This document shows positions 18,255-27,848 of a stretch of DNA of 64,000 bases, in pieces; position 1 is the stretch's first letter; each line of letters begins with the position of its first letter. Source of the DNA: Paenibacillus xylanexedens (GTDB taxonomy: Bacteria > Bacillota > Bacilli > Paenibacillales > Paenibacillaceae); contig NZ_VEIO01000001.1 in assembly GCF_007680605.1 (NCBI RefSeq), forward strand, positions 1,927,276-1,991,275, written 5' to 3'. Both the position numbers and the translations under genes were made by a program. The notes under the pieces were generated by a model. The model was not told the origin of the DNA. It did no database searches and saw only the letters and a program-made list of their open reading frames with translations.

Positions 18255-19361
18255 TTACTGATCCAGCGTATATAGTGGCAGGTTCACTGGCAACGCCGCT
18301 GGACGCCGACATGTGCTCTGCATCTTGTAAAAGGTCTGCTCATCCGAAGAGTCATGGAAAGCCCACATGGCTTCAAGCACGTGGTAGGCGAGCTCGCCGC
18401 TTGCCCGGTGTGCGCGGCCGCTTTGAACGGCATACGCCATATCCGCCACGCCGATGCCGCGCGTATTTTCCTGGTACCCTGGAAGGAGCGGAGCTTCTGT
18501 CCATTCATGTTCACCCATCAAACGATAACGAACTGGGCCACCAAAGGTGTTCGGGTCAGGGACCTGCATTGTGCCATGTGTGCCGTAAATCTCAATCGGA
18601 GGTAATGCACTTCCGCCAAATACATCAAAGCTTGTAATCAGCGTACCGATGGCTCCCTGCTCAAATTGGAGCAGACCGGTGACATGGGTTGGAATGTCAA
18701 CGGGGATGATCTGACCTCTCTTTTTCTCACTCGTAATGGTTCGTTCTGTCATCGCTTTACCCGTCATTCCCGCAATGGACTTAATGGGTCCCAGCAATTG
18801 AACAAGCGCGGTCAAATAATAAGGCCCCATATCAAACATCGGCCCTCCGCCGCTTGCATAATAGAATTCGGGATCAGGATGCCAGAATTCATGTCCCCGG
18901 CTCATCATGAAGGCCGTTGCCGCTACCGGCTTCCCGATAATACCATCCTCTACGAGCTGCAGTGCTGTCTGGATGCCTGAACCGAAGAAGGTTTCAGGTG
19001 CACAACCTACAAGAAGGCCTTTGCGTTTGGCTGTTTCAAGTACAGCCTGCCCTTCTTCACGGGTAACCGCAAGCGGTTTTTCAACATAAACGTGTTTGCC
19101 CGATTCCAGCGCACGTATGCATACTTCGGCATGCACGGCAGGAATCGTCAGATTGATGATCAGCTCGATCTCGGGACTCGCAAACATTTCGTCCACAGTG
19201 TATACGTTAGGAACGTTGTATGCAGCAGCTTGCTCCTCTGCCCGATTCCGATCCAGGTCGGCAACCGCAACCAGCTCAAGCACCTCGAAACGGTGGCAGT
19301 TCTCCATATAGATGCCGCTGATTTTACCACAGCCGATAATACCTACTTTCATTGTTCTCAT
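18255..19361 (-). CDS. Gfo/Idh/MocA family oxidoreductase
   Basis: A 368-aa NAD(P)-dependent dehydrogenase. The nucleotide-binding motif is VGIIGCGKISGIY. The signature VEKPLAVTREEG lies near residue 95, and SRGHEFWHPDPEFYYASGGGPMFDMGPYY near 155-185 carries the usual catalytic GGGPMFDMGPY. The ATG follows GGGAG. It is the last gene of a three-gene sugar-metabolism set with a ThuA protein and another Gfo/Idh enzyme, downstream of a LacI gene. The substrate is unknown, perhaps a disaccharide or glucoside. Confidence 0.88.
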   Translation of the reverse strand: MRTMKVGIIGCGKISGIYMENCHRFEVLELVAVADLDRNRAEEQAAAYNVPNVYTVDEMFASPEIELIINLTIPAVHAEVCIRALESGKHVYVEKPLAVTREEGQAVLETAKRKGLLVGCAPETFFGSGIQTALQLVEDGIIGKPVAATAFMMSRGHEFWHPDPEFYYASGGGPMFDMGPYYLTALVQLLGPIKSIAGMTGKAMTERTITSEKKRGQIIPVDIPTHVTGLLQFEQGAIGTLITSFDVFGGSALPPIEIYGTHGTMQVPDPNTFGGPVRYRLMGEHEWTEAPLLPGYQENTRGIGVADMAYAVQSGRAHRASGELAYHVLEAMWAFHDSSDEQTFYKMQSTCRRPAALPVNLPLYTLDQ

Positions 19362-19474
19362 GCCCTTGCTCCCTTCGCCGTGGATCTGATATGTGTTTAA
19401 AGTTCTCTTATGGATGTCGTGTGAGTACGAAATTACGAACTTACAAACTAACTAGTATATTGAATTGTAAAACA

Positions 19475-20203
19475 TTAGGTCTGGTTGTCTGCCATACCTG
19501 TGTATACCTCTGTCGCCGCATCGGTTTTGCGGCTCTTCGCCAGTTCCTTACCTGCGGCTGTCCAGAGGAAACCGCTGCGCATCATCTCGGTTACGGGCTT
19601 CATATCTACGATGTCTGCATGGTGTCCCAGTGAATTGTAAAATACACGTCCTGCACCCCAGCGCTTCGTCCACGCTACAGGCATATCGACAGGCCCATTG
19701 GCGGCGTGAGGCCCGGATACAATCGGGAAACGGGTGGTTGCCAGCACTTCCACAGCCGGGTCCACGTGCAAGTAATACTGCTCACTTTTCACCTGAAAAT
19801 CTTCAATATGTTCGAAAAGCGGACTGGAGCCACGCTTCATATTCACCATGTATTCCACTCCATCGTTGCCTGGATGAGCCACCCACTGTCCGCCCGTCAT
19901 AAACTGCCAGTCTACGTTGTTACGGAATGCGTCACACATCCCGCCGTGCAGACCCGCAAGGCCGACACCGCTCTGTACAGCCGCTGAAACGTTATTCACC
20001 AGTTCCTGCTCAATCTGCCCCATTGTCCATAGAGGCACAATCAGATCCAGACCGAGCAATTTCTCTGCGTCCGCATACGACTCCAAAGTGTCAGAGACTT
20101 CGACTTCGAACTGCTCTTCCTTCAAAATACGCTCAAAAATCGCGGCTACTTGCTCCGGCTCATGTCCATCCCAGCCGCCCCATACAATCAGTGCTTTTTT
20201 CAT
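19475..20203 (-). CDS. ThuA-domain protein
   Basis: A 242-aa protein of the ThuA class I glutamine-amidotransferase-like fold. Visible elements are ALIVWGGWDGHEP at the N-terminus, GLDLIVPLWTMG near residue 50, GVGLAGLHGGMCDAFR near residue 85, and ARGxGRVFYNSLGHH-like text (AGRVFYNSLGHHAD) near residue 195. ThuA proteins accompany Gfo/Idh enzymes in trehalose utilisation and related keto-sugar pathways. It lies between two such genes here. Confidence 0.88.
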   Translation of the reverse strand: MKKALIVWGGWDGHEPEQVAAIFERILKEEQFEVEVSDTLESYADAEKLLGLDLIVPLWTMGQIEQELVNNVSAAVQSGVGLAGLHGGMCDAFRNNVDWQFMTGGQWVAHPGNDGVEYMVNMKRGSSPLFEHIEDFQVKSEQYYLHVDPAVEVLATTRFPIVSGPHAANGPVDMPVAWTKRWGAGRVFYNSLGHHADIVDMKPVTEMMRSGFLWTAAGKELAKSRKTDAATEVYTGMADNQT

Positions 20204-20287
20204 CGCTAGATCCTCGCTTTCGATTCATTCAATATTCTCTGTTTTTGTCTTCTAACCTTATCTCTTCCGTATCGCTTTATTACATCG

Positions 20288-21460
20288 TTACATCTCTTCA
20301 AGGGTTACCCAGCGACGCTCCGTTACCGAACGTTCTACGGCTTCAAGTACGGCTTGGCAGGCAACCCCGTCATGGAAGTTTGGCGACGGCTGACGGCCTT
20401 CCGATATAGCGGTTACAAGTTCCAGCATTTCATGTGTAAACGTGTGTTCAAAACCAATTGTATGTCCCGCAGGCCACCAAGCCTCGGCATATTTATGCGC
20501 AGGATCGGTAGCGAGTACGCGGCGGAAGCCCTGTACATCCTCATCATCCTTCGTGAAGTACACTTCCAGTTCATTCATACGTTCAAAGTCAAACCGCACA
20601 CTACCCAAGCTACCGTTAATCTCAAAAGAGTTTGTGCTACGATGCCCGGCTGCGAAACGTGTAGCTTCAAAACTGCCAAGTGCTCCGCCTGCAAAGCGCG
20701 CCAGGAACAACGTAGCGTCATCCACGGTTACCTCACCTTTTGGTGCATCCGCACTCGAACTGCCTTTTGCACTAAGACCCGTCATCTCGGAAGCGAGCGG
20801 ACGCTCTTTGATGAACGTTTCACTCATGCCAATAACCTCCTGAAATTCACCAACGAGGAAACGAGCGAGGTCAATCAAGTGAGCACCGAGATCACCGTGT
20901 GAGCCGGAACCTGCGACTTCTTTTTGCAGACGCCATACGAGCGGGAAGTTCGGGTCCAGAATCCAATCCTGAAGGAAAAACGCACGGAAATGATAGATTT
21001 TGCCTAAACGTCCGCTTTCGATCAGATCCTTTGCCAGCTGAACAGCCGGGGAGAAACGATAGTTGAAGCCAACCATATGGGTTATACCAGCTTTTTCTGC
21101 AGCCTGAAGCATCTCGCGGGAGTCAGCTAACGAAAGCGCAAGTGGTTTTTCACAGAACAAGTGCTTGCCTTGACGTGCCGCCTCCAGCGCAATTTCTTTG
21201 TGAGCATCACTTGGAGCGTTAATATCAATGAGATCAATGTCATCCCGCTTCACCAACTCACGCCAATCCGTGACACTCTCAGCCCAACCAAATTGGTTTG
21301 CCGCCGCCTGAACTCCCTGCTCATTTCGACCGCAAATGACTGACATTTCAGGCTGTAGCGGTGCAGACGGGAAAAACATGGGCAGACTGCGATAGGCATT
21401 ACTATGGGCCTTCCCCATAAATTTGTATCCAACCATTCCTACGCGAAGACGTTTTGACAT
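20288..21460 (-). CDS. Gfo/Idh/MocA family oxidoreductase
   Basis: A 390-aa NAD(P)-dependent dehydrogenase. The nucleotide-binding part is VGMVGYKFMGKAHSNAYR. CEKPLALSLADSREML near residue 97 carries the signature Lys, and GSGSHGDLGAHLIDLARF near residue 180 carries the conserved catalytic His. The start has three consecutive ATG codons after AAGGGAGG; I chose the third for the best spacing. It is the first gene of the set downstream of the LacI regulator at 21572. Substrate unknown. Confidence 0.88.
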   Translation of the reverse strand: MSKRLRVGMVGYKFMGKAHSNAYRSLPMFFPSAPLQPEMSVICGRNEQGVQAAANQFGWAESVTDWRELVKRDDIDLIDINAPSDAHKEIALEAARQGKHLFCEKPLALSLADSREMLQAAEKAGITHMVGFNYRFSPAVQLAKDLIESGRLGKIYHFRAFFLQDWILDPNFPLVWRLQKEVAGSGSHGDLGAHLIDLARFLVGEFQEVIGMSETFIKERPLASEMTGLSAKGSSSADAPKGEVTVDDATLFLARFAGGALGSFEATRFAAGHRSTNSFEINGSLGSVRFDFERMNELEVYFTKDDEDVQGFRRVLATDPAHKYAEAWWPAGHTIGFEHTFTHEMLELVTAISEGRQPSPNFHDGVACQAVLEAVERSVTERRWVTLEEM

Positions 21461-21475
21461 CATCATTTCCTCCCT

Positions 21476-21518
21476 TAATAGAATGTAAAAAAACATTTAA
21501 TAGAATGAAAAGAACATT
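21476..21518 (-). repeat. Imperfect tandem repeat before the Gfo/Idh gene
   Basis: Two copies of a 21-22 bp unit stand head to tail, each ending in CATTCTATTA on the minus strand, just upstream of the AAGGGAGG ribosome site. They may be regulator contacts or simple slippage duplication. Confidence 0.6.
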
Positions 21519-21571
21519 TCATGATAAATGGCAGACTTCAGAAGTTATAAATCAGCAGTTTCTAGCTCCAT

Positions 21572-22639
21572 CTACTCTTCAATACGACGGTTGGAAGAGG
21601 CACGAATAATCAATTCCGTTGGTAAAAGAGTGCGTAACGAATCAAAAGTCACTGTGGAATGATACCCTTTCGGACCTCGCGCATCAGCTATGCCATTTGT
21701 ACCTTGCATCAGTTTGGATACAGCAAGCTCCCCCATCTCGAAAAAGGGAACCCTGACGCTACTCAGCGCTGGAACTGCCATCTCGGCCGCATCCGAGTCA
21801 TCGTAGCCTACAAATGCCGGAAAATCCTGGGTACGTACGCCTCGTTCCCGCAAGCCATGCATCACACCAATGGCCATCCTGTCATTCGCTGCAAATACCG
21901 CATCAATCTCATGCAAACGATCAGCTATCGAAGCTGATGCCTCAATGCCGCTACGCCTGCTGTAGTTGCCTTCAAATAACAGACTAGAATCCAGCTCCAT
22001 GCCCGCCTCATACAGCCCCAATCGCACACCCTCCAATCGATCCTGACTGTTCGAATAGCTGTCGGGTCCATTCAAAAAAGCGATTCTACGATTTCCCTGA
22101 TCGGTAAGATGACGTATAGCAAGCCTGCTTCCCTCCACATGATCAGCATCCACTTCCATGAATGACTCATTCGCAAAATGCTGATTCATGACGCAAAACG
22201 GGTGCCCTTCCCGATCCAGCTGCTGCATGGCCGCCAGCTCATCCTGATCATGTCTCGCACCAAGAATGATACAGGCATCAATTTTTTGTCTGCGAAACAG
22301 ATCGGTATAATTCATGGCCTCACCTGCGGTTTGAAACATGACCAGCAGATCAAGGCCGTTGTCTCTCGCTTTGCTTCCGATACCACTTAACATTTCCGAG
22401 AAAAAATAGGCTGAAAACAGATGTGCCTTCGGAACATACGGCAACACAACGCCCAAATTGCCGCTCTTACTTCTGGCAAAGCTGCGAGCAAGTGCACTGG
22501 GTACATAGCCTAGCCGCTCGGATGCTTCAAGTACCCTGCGGCGAGTCTCTTCCCTGATGGGTCCAACTCCGTTTAAAACTCTGGACACCGTCGCTTCGGA
22601 AACTCCCGCAAGCTCAGCGACTTCTCTGCGAGAAGCCAT
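21572..22639 (-). CDS. LacI-family transcriptional regulator
   Basis: A 355-aa repressor. The helix-turn-helix is at the extreme N-terminus (SRREVAELAGVSEATVSRVLNG). The effector domain has GNLGVVLPYVPKAHLFSAYF, IDACIILGARHDQDEL, AFLNGPDSYSNSQDRLEG and DAVFAANDRMAIGVMHGLRERG. I chose the ATG after AAGGAGGTGAAGGAC. The longer open frame lacks a ribosome site. It precedes the Gfo/Idh-ThuA-Gfo/Idh genes in the same direction, so it probably controls them. A perfect palindrome lies upstream. Confidence 0.9.
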   Translation of the reverse strand: MASRREVAELAGVSEATVSRVLNGVGPIREETRRRVLEASERLGYVPSALARSFARSKSGNLGVVLPYVPKAHLFSAYFFSEMLSGIGSKARDNGLDLLVMFQTAGEAMNYTDLFRRQKIDACIILGARHDQDELAAMQQLDREGHPFCVMNQHFANESFMEVDADHVEGSRLAIRHLTDQGNRRIAFLNGPDSYSNSQDRLEGVRLGLYEAGMELDSSLLFEGNYSRRSGIEASASIADRLHEIDAVFAANDRMAIGVMHGLRERGVRTQDFPAFVGYDDSDAAEMAVPALSSVRVPFFEMGELAVSKLMQGTNGIADARGPKGYHSTVTFDSLRTLLPTELIIRASSNRRIEE

Positions 22640-22705
22640 GTCCTTCACCTCCTTCAGATGAAATGTGCACGTAAAAATCAAAAAATTTATCGAGAACATA
22701 TATTT

Positions 22706-22721
22706 ATGTACGCGCGTACAT
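22706..22721. promoter_or_regulatory. Perfect 16-bp palindrome, candidate LacI-type operator
   Basis: ATGTACGCGCGTACAT is a perfect palindrome with a GC centre, 67 bp upstream of the LacI gene start. Such a site suits autoregulation by a LacI-family dimer. Confidence 0.5.
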
Positions 22722-22761
22722 TTTCTCATGCCATGTAACCGTTGTCAATGCAAAAACAACA

Positions 22762-22808
22762 AAAAGAATGAGGAATTCGGGATTCACCTTTTTTCCTCAT
22801 TCTTATTT
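22762..22808 (-). terminator. Intrinsic terminator of glpX
   Basis: On the minus strand AAGAATGAGGAA pairs with TTCCTCATTCTT, followed by TTTGTTGTTTTT. It lies 60 bp after the glpX stop codon. Confidence 0.85.
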
Positions 22809-22868
22809 GTCAATAATGTAGCGCACAAGTGCGTTCTATGATTTTAATATATAGATGAAGTAAACATT

Positions 22869-23954
22869 TTAACCTTTTGTAATTACGCTTGTTTCCTTGG
22901 CAGACTGACTGAATTCAGCCTGTTCCATCTCTTTAGTCAATTTCCGGACCATGCGATCTGATGGCTCGGAGGAAGCCTGAAGCTTACGAACCTTATGCAA
23001 TACCTCTTTGTTCGGCAGGAAATGCAGGGAACGAATAAAACGAATGGTTTTCGTTTTGGCACGCATGACAATCGAATCTGTCTCCGCCCGGTCATCTGCA
23101 AGATAACGCACGCCGCCAAGAATCTCACCAGGCGTTACTCCCGTTGCGGCAAAAATAACGTCCTCTGTACCGATCATGTCTTCCATCGTCAACACTTTGT
23201 AAGGGTTATCAATTCCCATCTGCAAGCAGCGCTGAAATTCATCTGCATTGGCTGGCATCAAACGGCCTTGAATCTCTCCTCCGAGGCAGGACAAGGCTGC
23301 TGCAGCCAGCACGCCTTCAGGGGCACCACCTGATCCAACATACAGGTCAATACCCGCTTCAGGGAAAGCCGGAGCCATCGCTCCTGCAACGTCGCCGTCA
23401 CTAAGGAATTTGATCCGCACGCCAACTTTGCGAAGCGCTTTGATCGTGCTCTCATGCCGTACACGATCAAGGATCATGACCGTGAGATCAGAGATATTTT
23501 TATTTAGCGCAGCAGCCGCTTTTTCCAGAGTCACCTCAATCGGATCTTCAATGCTAACTTTGCCTACCAGCGCAGGACCAACCGCCAGTTTCTCCATATA
23601 CATGTCCGGAGCGTGAAGCAGATTTCCTTTTCCCGCCACCGCAATGACCGATAATGCATTGTTCAGCCCTTTAGCCACAATCTCTGTACCTTCCAGAGGA
23701 TCAACAGCGACATCAACCTCCGGTCCCTCCGCATTGCCGACTTCTTCACCGATGTACAACATTGGGGCTTCATCCATCTCCCCTTCCCCAATCACGACCG
23801 TGCCTCGAATGGACACGGAATCGAACATGGCACGCATGGCTAAAGTAGCCGCTTCGTCTGCACTATTCTTGTCGCCTCTTCCCATCCAAGGAGCTGAAGC
23901 TAAAGCCGCCAATTCTGTTACTCGGACAATTTCCAACGCCAGTTCGCGTTCCAT
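22869..23954 (-). CDS. glpX: Class II fructose-1,6-bisphosphatase GlpX
   Basis: Hydrolyses fructose-1,6-bisphosphate to fructose-6-phosphate in gluconeogenesis. The protein has 361 aa, somewhat longer than the usual 320-335, with an extra charged C-terminal tail. Metal and substrate motifs are intact: GEGEMDEAPML near residue 60, DVAVDPLEGTEIVAKG near 85, DRVRHE near 168, and YVGSGGAPEGVLAAAA near 212. I chose the ATG opening MERELAL, preceded by AAAGGAAG. It appears monocistronic. Confidence 0.95.
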   Translation of the reverse strand: MERELALEIVRVTELAALASAPWMGRGDKNSADEAATLAMRAMFDSVSIRGTVVIGEGEMDEAPMLYIGEEVGNAEGPEVDVAVDPLEGTEIVAKGLNNALSVIAVAGKGNLLHAPDMYMEKLAVGPALVGKVSIEDPIEVTLEKAAAALNKNISDLTVMILDRVRHESTIKALRKVGVRIKFLSDGDVAGAMAPAFPEAGIDLYVGSGGAPEGVLAAAALSCLGGEIQGRLMPANADEFQRCLQMGIDNPYKVLTMEDMIGTEDVIFAATGVTPGEILGGVRYLADDRAETDSIVMRAKTKTIRFIRSLHFLPNKEVLHKVRKLQASSEPSDRMVRKLTKEMEQAEFSQSAKETSVITKG

Positions 23955-24710
23955 GGTTGCCACTTCCTTTCTGATTTCCCACAGCATAACGTGAAGGTCA
24001 TCTGAAAATCTATCGCAAATCCATATCAAATCAATCTATAAATAGCGTAGCATCAGCTTTTTCATGAGATTTCCCTTATATTTCTATTTATTAATCCGAA
24101 CAATTCAACCTGATTTAGGAGTAGCCTTAAGGCATGTATAAATTCCTTTTTTTGTATTAAAACATTAATATTTTTTCCAATTTCTATTATCGTTTTTTTC
24201 TCTCCTGTAACATCAGGAAATTTGTGTTGCCATTCTAAACTTGTGGAGTATTGTAACCCTAGCTCTGACTGTCATTTTAGCCAAAAGTCAGATGGTTGAC
24301 CTGCCCATTTTTCAGTAGAATCGAAAACGATTTTCGGGAAATAATCTGGTGTATAAAAGTTTCAAATAAAATGGAATTTGTTCACAACAATCGAGTGTCT
24401 CTTCTGTGTCGAAATTCAGTTCATAAAAGAGTGAATTTTAGTATTAATCAGGACTTTAGCATTCCCTAATACCATAGATGTCATCTATAAAGGATATTGA
24501 AAAAAATAAGTTTACATAATATTTGTTATGAATACAAATCCATTATTACACTTATAAAAATTACATTTACTACCATAAGTATAGCTTTCTAAAATAAAAC
24601 ATAACTCCCTTCAGCCTCGGATTTTTATCCATACGCCTCTTTCTTTACACATAACAAAACAAGACCGGATCAGTTTAACGAGATACTGACCCGGTCTTGC
24701 TTGCTTTCGT
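23955..24710. other. AT-rich intergenic region without a gene
   Basis: This 756-bp stretch separates glpX from the mannanase gene. It contains no open frame with a ribosome site that I can support. It is AT-rich with many TTTT and AAAT runs. A CGAAAA-CGA-TTTTCG inverted repeat at 24322-24336 looks operator-like but its owner is unclear. The mannanase terminator lies at its right end. Confidence 0.7.
24652..24700 (-). terminator. Intrinsic terminator of the mannanase gene
   Basis: On the minus strand AAGACCGG-TCAGT pairs with ACTGA-CCGGTCTT, followed by TTTTG. It lies just after the mannanase stop codon. Confidence 0.8.
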
Positions 24711-27053
24711 TTAAGGTTCCACACCCCATACCAACTGATCACTTACGTATCCGGTTATTTTGCTGTGATTACCATATTGATTGCCCGTTGCCATGAAGGA
24801 ATAATCATCGGACTGATTGTAATTAGACCAGTTATTTTTAGAAAACCGAGCTTGTATCTCTGCGCTTTCACCCGGATTCAGCACCCCGGCGTTACTAGTG
24901 AACCCCAGTTCAACATAGTAGTCAGCACCAGTTACTGGTGTGTCCAGCTTGATGAAGGTACTGGTAACGTTGGCACTTCCTACACTTGCCCAATCTGACC
25001 AGAAAGTCTGGGCTTGCTCACCATCAATCGTATAATAATACCGCACCTTTACATCACTGAGATGAATAGCCGTATTCCCGGAATTAATCAGCTTGAACTT
25101 GGGTGCGATACCGTTCGTCGAAGCGCTCGTATTGCCGTTATACGCCTGAATCGTTAGCTTGCTGTCTGGTGGTACTACAACAATGGAACTATCGATTACA
25201 TTCAACTTAAGAACAGCATCTTTACCATTGTTGAAGTGAAAAGTTAGGCTCGTTTGTCCAAGCGGTAGTGTTGTTAGATAGGCTTGCTTCAGCATCACTG
25301 TTGATTCAGATGCCGTATAATGCTGGCCGGAAACCAGATTCACACCTCCCTTAGAAACGCCCGTAAACTGATGCCCATTCAAGGTAAGCGAAATCGTAAT
25401 ATCCTCAGCATGACTTGTTTCCTTGTCAAAGGTTGCACTTCCGGGTGAGATGACCGCACTTGGATTGGGCTGGTTCGCCTTCAGATCCGGCAACTCATCC
25501 AGAGTAATGACATAATCGCTTTGATAGAGCGTTTTTAACGTGGAAGCATAGTTAAATGCTTCGCTCATCAGATGCTCGCCGTACCACGGAAGGAAATAAA
25601 GCCAGCCCGCTTTTTCCTCTGTCAGATTTTTCACGCTTGGAACGGTATCGTTCTCTGTCATTGCCACCATTTTTTTGCCATTGGTCAAGTTCACAAGCTG
25701 ATAAAATGTGGACGTAATAGCATCCTCATTAGGCACACCGGATAATCCATCGTAACGATTGTAGATCGTATTGTATTTGTCAAAGCCCACAAGGTCTACT
25801 TGATCATCCCCCGGATACCAAGCTGGTGAAGTACTGTAAACGTAGCTGTTGTAAGTCCAGATCAGGTTATGCAGGTCATACGTTTCAGTCAGCTCGGTGT
25901 AGATCATATCCCACAGCTTCTTATACACATCCGCTCCGGCAGAAGCCCACCAGAACCAGGCTCCCTCTCCGTTCAGTCCTCCGTTCCCTTCTGCTTCATG
26001 GTAAGGACGGAAAATAACCGGCACATCGTTATCCTGTAATATCTGGAGCTGCTCCGCCAGATCTTCAATGGTCATCATGACATACTGATATTCCTTCGTA
26101 CCAGGAATGACAGCCTTTGCGGTATCAAAGTTCGTTTCGGTTGGTTTGTAGGTCGCCTCTTTCCAATCGACAAAATCGCCAAGTTGATACGTAGTAAAGT
26201 TACGCGGCACATTGATATGCCAAGATGCGGTTGCAATGCCTCCGCGGTTGTTCACCCAGTCGATCAACCGATCCGTTGTACCATCTTCCCAGCCATAAAG
26301 CGGGTTGTAGTTCATAAAATCAAAACCGCGAATGGCCGGATATTTACCCGTCAAATCATGAATCCACTCAAACTCCAGCTCAGAATTTCCGTCATTCCCT
26401 CCTCCATAGATCTCCTGTTGCCCCGATATGATCTTGTGTCCGTATACCTCCGTTAGATAATTCATCAAAAGCTGTGTTTCCGGCGTAGCCTGTGAATCCG
26501 TGAGCACAGGTTGTACGTTTAGCGGATCAAGATCGGCATAATCCACTGTGAACGTATCAAAATACGCATAACCCCAGCCAGCCTTCAGTTGAATTGTGTT
26601 GCTTCCCTTGTTTAATTTGTGGAAACCAAAATCATAATCCGACCATGTTGTCGTATATGGAAGCATGTAAGAGCCTTTCGTTACCCCGTTCACTGCCAAG
26701 TATTGAAGTCTGCCATCCATACTAAGCTCCTGCATAAAACGGGTGGAAATACTGTACATCCCCGTTTCGGGAACGGTTACATCTAATGTGATCGTTCCCG
26801 ATCCCTGCATCCAGACAAATCCGCTTCCCGAATAACCTGGCTTCGGCTGTCCGTAAATCTGAGTTACCACTTGCAAATCCGAGGTTAATTGTGCATCTTC
26901 ACCTTCAATCGTGAGCAATGGGGCATCCGCTTGCGCAGGTGCAGGCAATGCCAGCATACCCAACAACAAGGTACTGACCAGCATGATTGCCAATGCTTTC
27001 CGAACCCTCTCCCTCCATCCATTCTTCGTTCCCATCTCCATTCGGAACTTCAT
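24711..27053 (-). CDS. Secreted multi-domain GH26 beta-mannanase
   Basis: An extracellular endo-1,4-beta-mannanase of 780 aa. It has a signal peptide (residues 1-43, ending PAPAQA), then a CBM35-like module (about 45-170), the GH26 catalytic domain (about 185-500), an X2-like immunoglobulin-fold module (about 515-610) and a CBM3 cellulose-binding module (about 615-780). The acid/base Glu is in FRPYHEAEG near residue 350 and the nucleophile Glu in MVAMTEND near 465. The ATG with six-base spacing from GGGAG is preferred over one further upstream. Binding modules suggest attack on mannan within plant cell walls. Confidence 0.93.
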   Translation of the reverse strand: MKFRMEMGTKNGWRERVRKALAIMLVSTLLLGMLALPAPAQADAPLLTIEGEDAQLTSDLQVVTQIYGQPKPGYSGSGFVWMQGSGTITLDVTVPETGMYSISTRFMQELSMDGRLQYLAVNGVTKGSYMLPYTTTWSDYDFGFHKLNKGSNTIQLKAGWGYAYFDTFTVDYADLDPLNVQPVLTDSQATPETQLLMNYLTEVYGHKIISGQQEIYGGGNDGNSELEFEWIHDLTGKYPAIRGFDFMNYNPLYGWEDGTTDRLIDWVNNRGGIATASWHINVPRNFTTYQLGDFVDWKEATYKPTETNFDTAKAVIPGTKEYQYVMMTIEDLAEQLQILQDNDVPVIFRPYHEAEGNGGLNGEGAWFWWASAGADVYKKLWDMIYTELTETYDLHNLIWTYNSYVYSTSPAWYPGDDQVDLVGFDKYNTIYNRYDGLSGVPNEDAITSTFYQLVNLTNGKKMVAMTENDTVPSVKNLTEEKAGWLYFLPWYGEHLMSEAFNYASTLKTLYQSDYVITLDELPDLKANQPNPSAVISPGSATFDKETSHAEDITISLTLNGHQFTGVSKGGVNLVSGQHYTASESTVMLKQAYLTTLPLGQTSLTFHFNNGKDAVLKLNVIDSSIVVVPPDSKLTIQAYNGNTSASTNGIAPKFKLINSGNTAIHLSDVKVRYYYTIDGEQAQTFWSDWASVGSANVTSTFIKLDTPVTGADYYVELGFTSNAGVLNPGESAEIQARFSKNNWSNYNQSDDYSFMATGNQYGNHSKITGYVSDQLVWGVEP

Positions 27054-27322
27054 TGCCATCTCCCTTTCCATCTGAAATGTGAGAGCGAAATGTGCATAAC
27101 CCTATTCATGATGGCGCTTTCATATGTAAACATATCACGAGTGGATAAAATTGTAAATATATGGTTATATGAATCAAATAACACTATGTGTATCAAGACA
27201 ATATAATCATCATACCTCAGGAAAACTTCACAAACTTAAATCCCGAAAACGCTTAAATTTTTGTTTTTAAACACTATGTTTTTTTAACAATCTAGTCATG
27301 CTTATGTAACGAACCTCTTCAT

Positions 27323-27715
27323 TCATCTGACACTTGAAGAAACATACTTTATTCTTTTTTTATCCCCTGACATCCAAGTAATCAGGAATTCGGGTAATGT
27401 GCCTTTGCTTTTGTCCGAGGCAAGCTCTTCCACGTTTTTCGTTATATTTAAATGGTAGTGACCATCAGGTGACGACACATCATGATATTCGATCGTATCA
27501 TTCGGGTATACAACCATAACCTTTACGTTACTTGCTTTTTTCGCCTTAATCATATCAAACGTTACAGTTGCATTGTACATTCCCTGATCTTCCCCGTAAC
27601 TTTCGACAACCTGACTCGTATTTACGACAGCCTCATTATTCTCAATGTAGTTTACAAGTAGCATAATCACAAGCAGACTTAACACTGTACCGAGAAACAC
27701 ATGTTTTTTCTTCAT
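27323..27715 (-). CDS. Hypothetical membrane-anchored or secreted protein, 130 aa
   Basis: One N-terminal hydrophobic segment (residues about 6-23) anchors or exports the protein. The rest is a soluble, beta-rich domain with Val/Tyr/Asp/Asn content (for example NATVTFDMIKAKKASNVKV). I do not recognise the family. The start follows GGGGTGAT. It is isolated, with an AT-rich flank on both sides, and separates the mannanase from the purine cluster. Confidence 0.65.
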   Translation of the reverse strand: MKKKHVFLGTVLSLLVIMLLVNYIENNEAVVNTSQVVESYGEDQGMYNATVTFDMIKAKKASNVKVMVVYPNDTIEYHDVSSPDGHYHLNITKNVEELASDKSKGTLPEFLITWMSGDKKRIKYVSSSVR

Positions 27716-27848
27716 TTTTAATCACCCCGCACAAAAAAATAAGAATTTTCTACGGGCAGCACTTGATCTCCACTCGCAGGAAATTCTCTATTATTTTTAA
27801 TATTACCATATTTTTGTGTAAAGATTGATATTTTCTTTCTTCGGACAT

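Noticed and set aside
20354..20902. 182-codon open frame on the plus strand
   Set aside because: Antisense to a clear Gfo/Idh gene; low-quality sequence pattern and no start signal.
24322..24336. CGAAAA-CGA-TTTTCG as a cre site for the mannanase
   Set aside because: It misses conserved cre positions at the ends and is more than 2.7 kb from the mannanase promoter, at the wrong end of the gene.
27244..27257. CGAAAACGCTTAAA as a cre site upstream of the mannanase
   Set aside because: At least two mismatches at key positions; too weak to list as a site, though its location is plausible.
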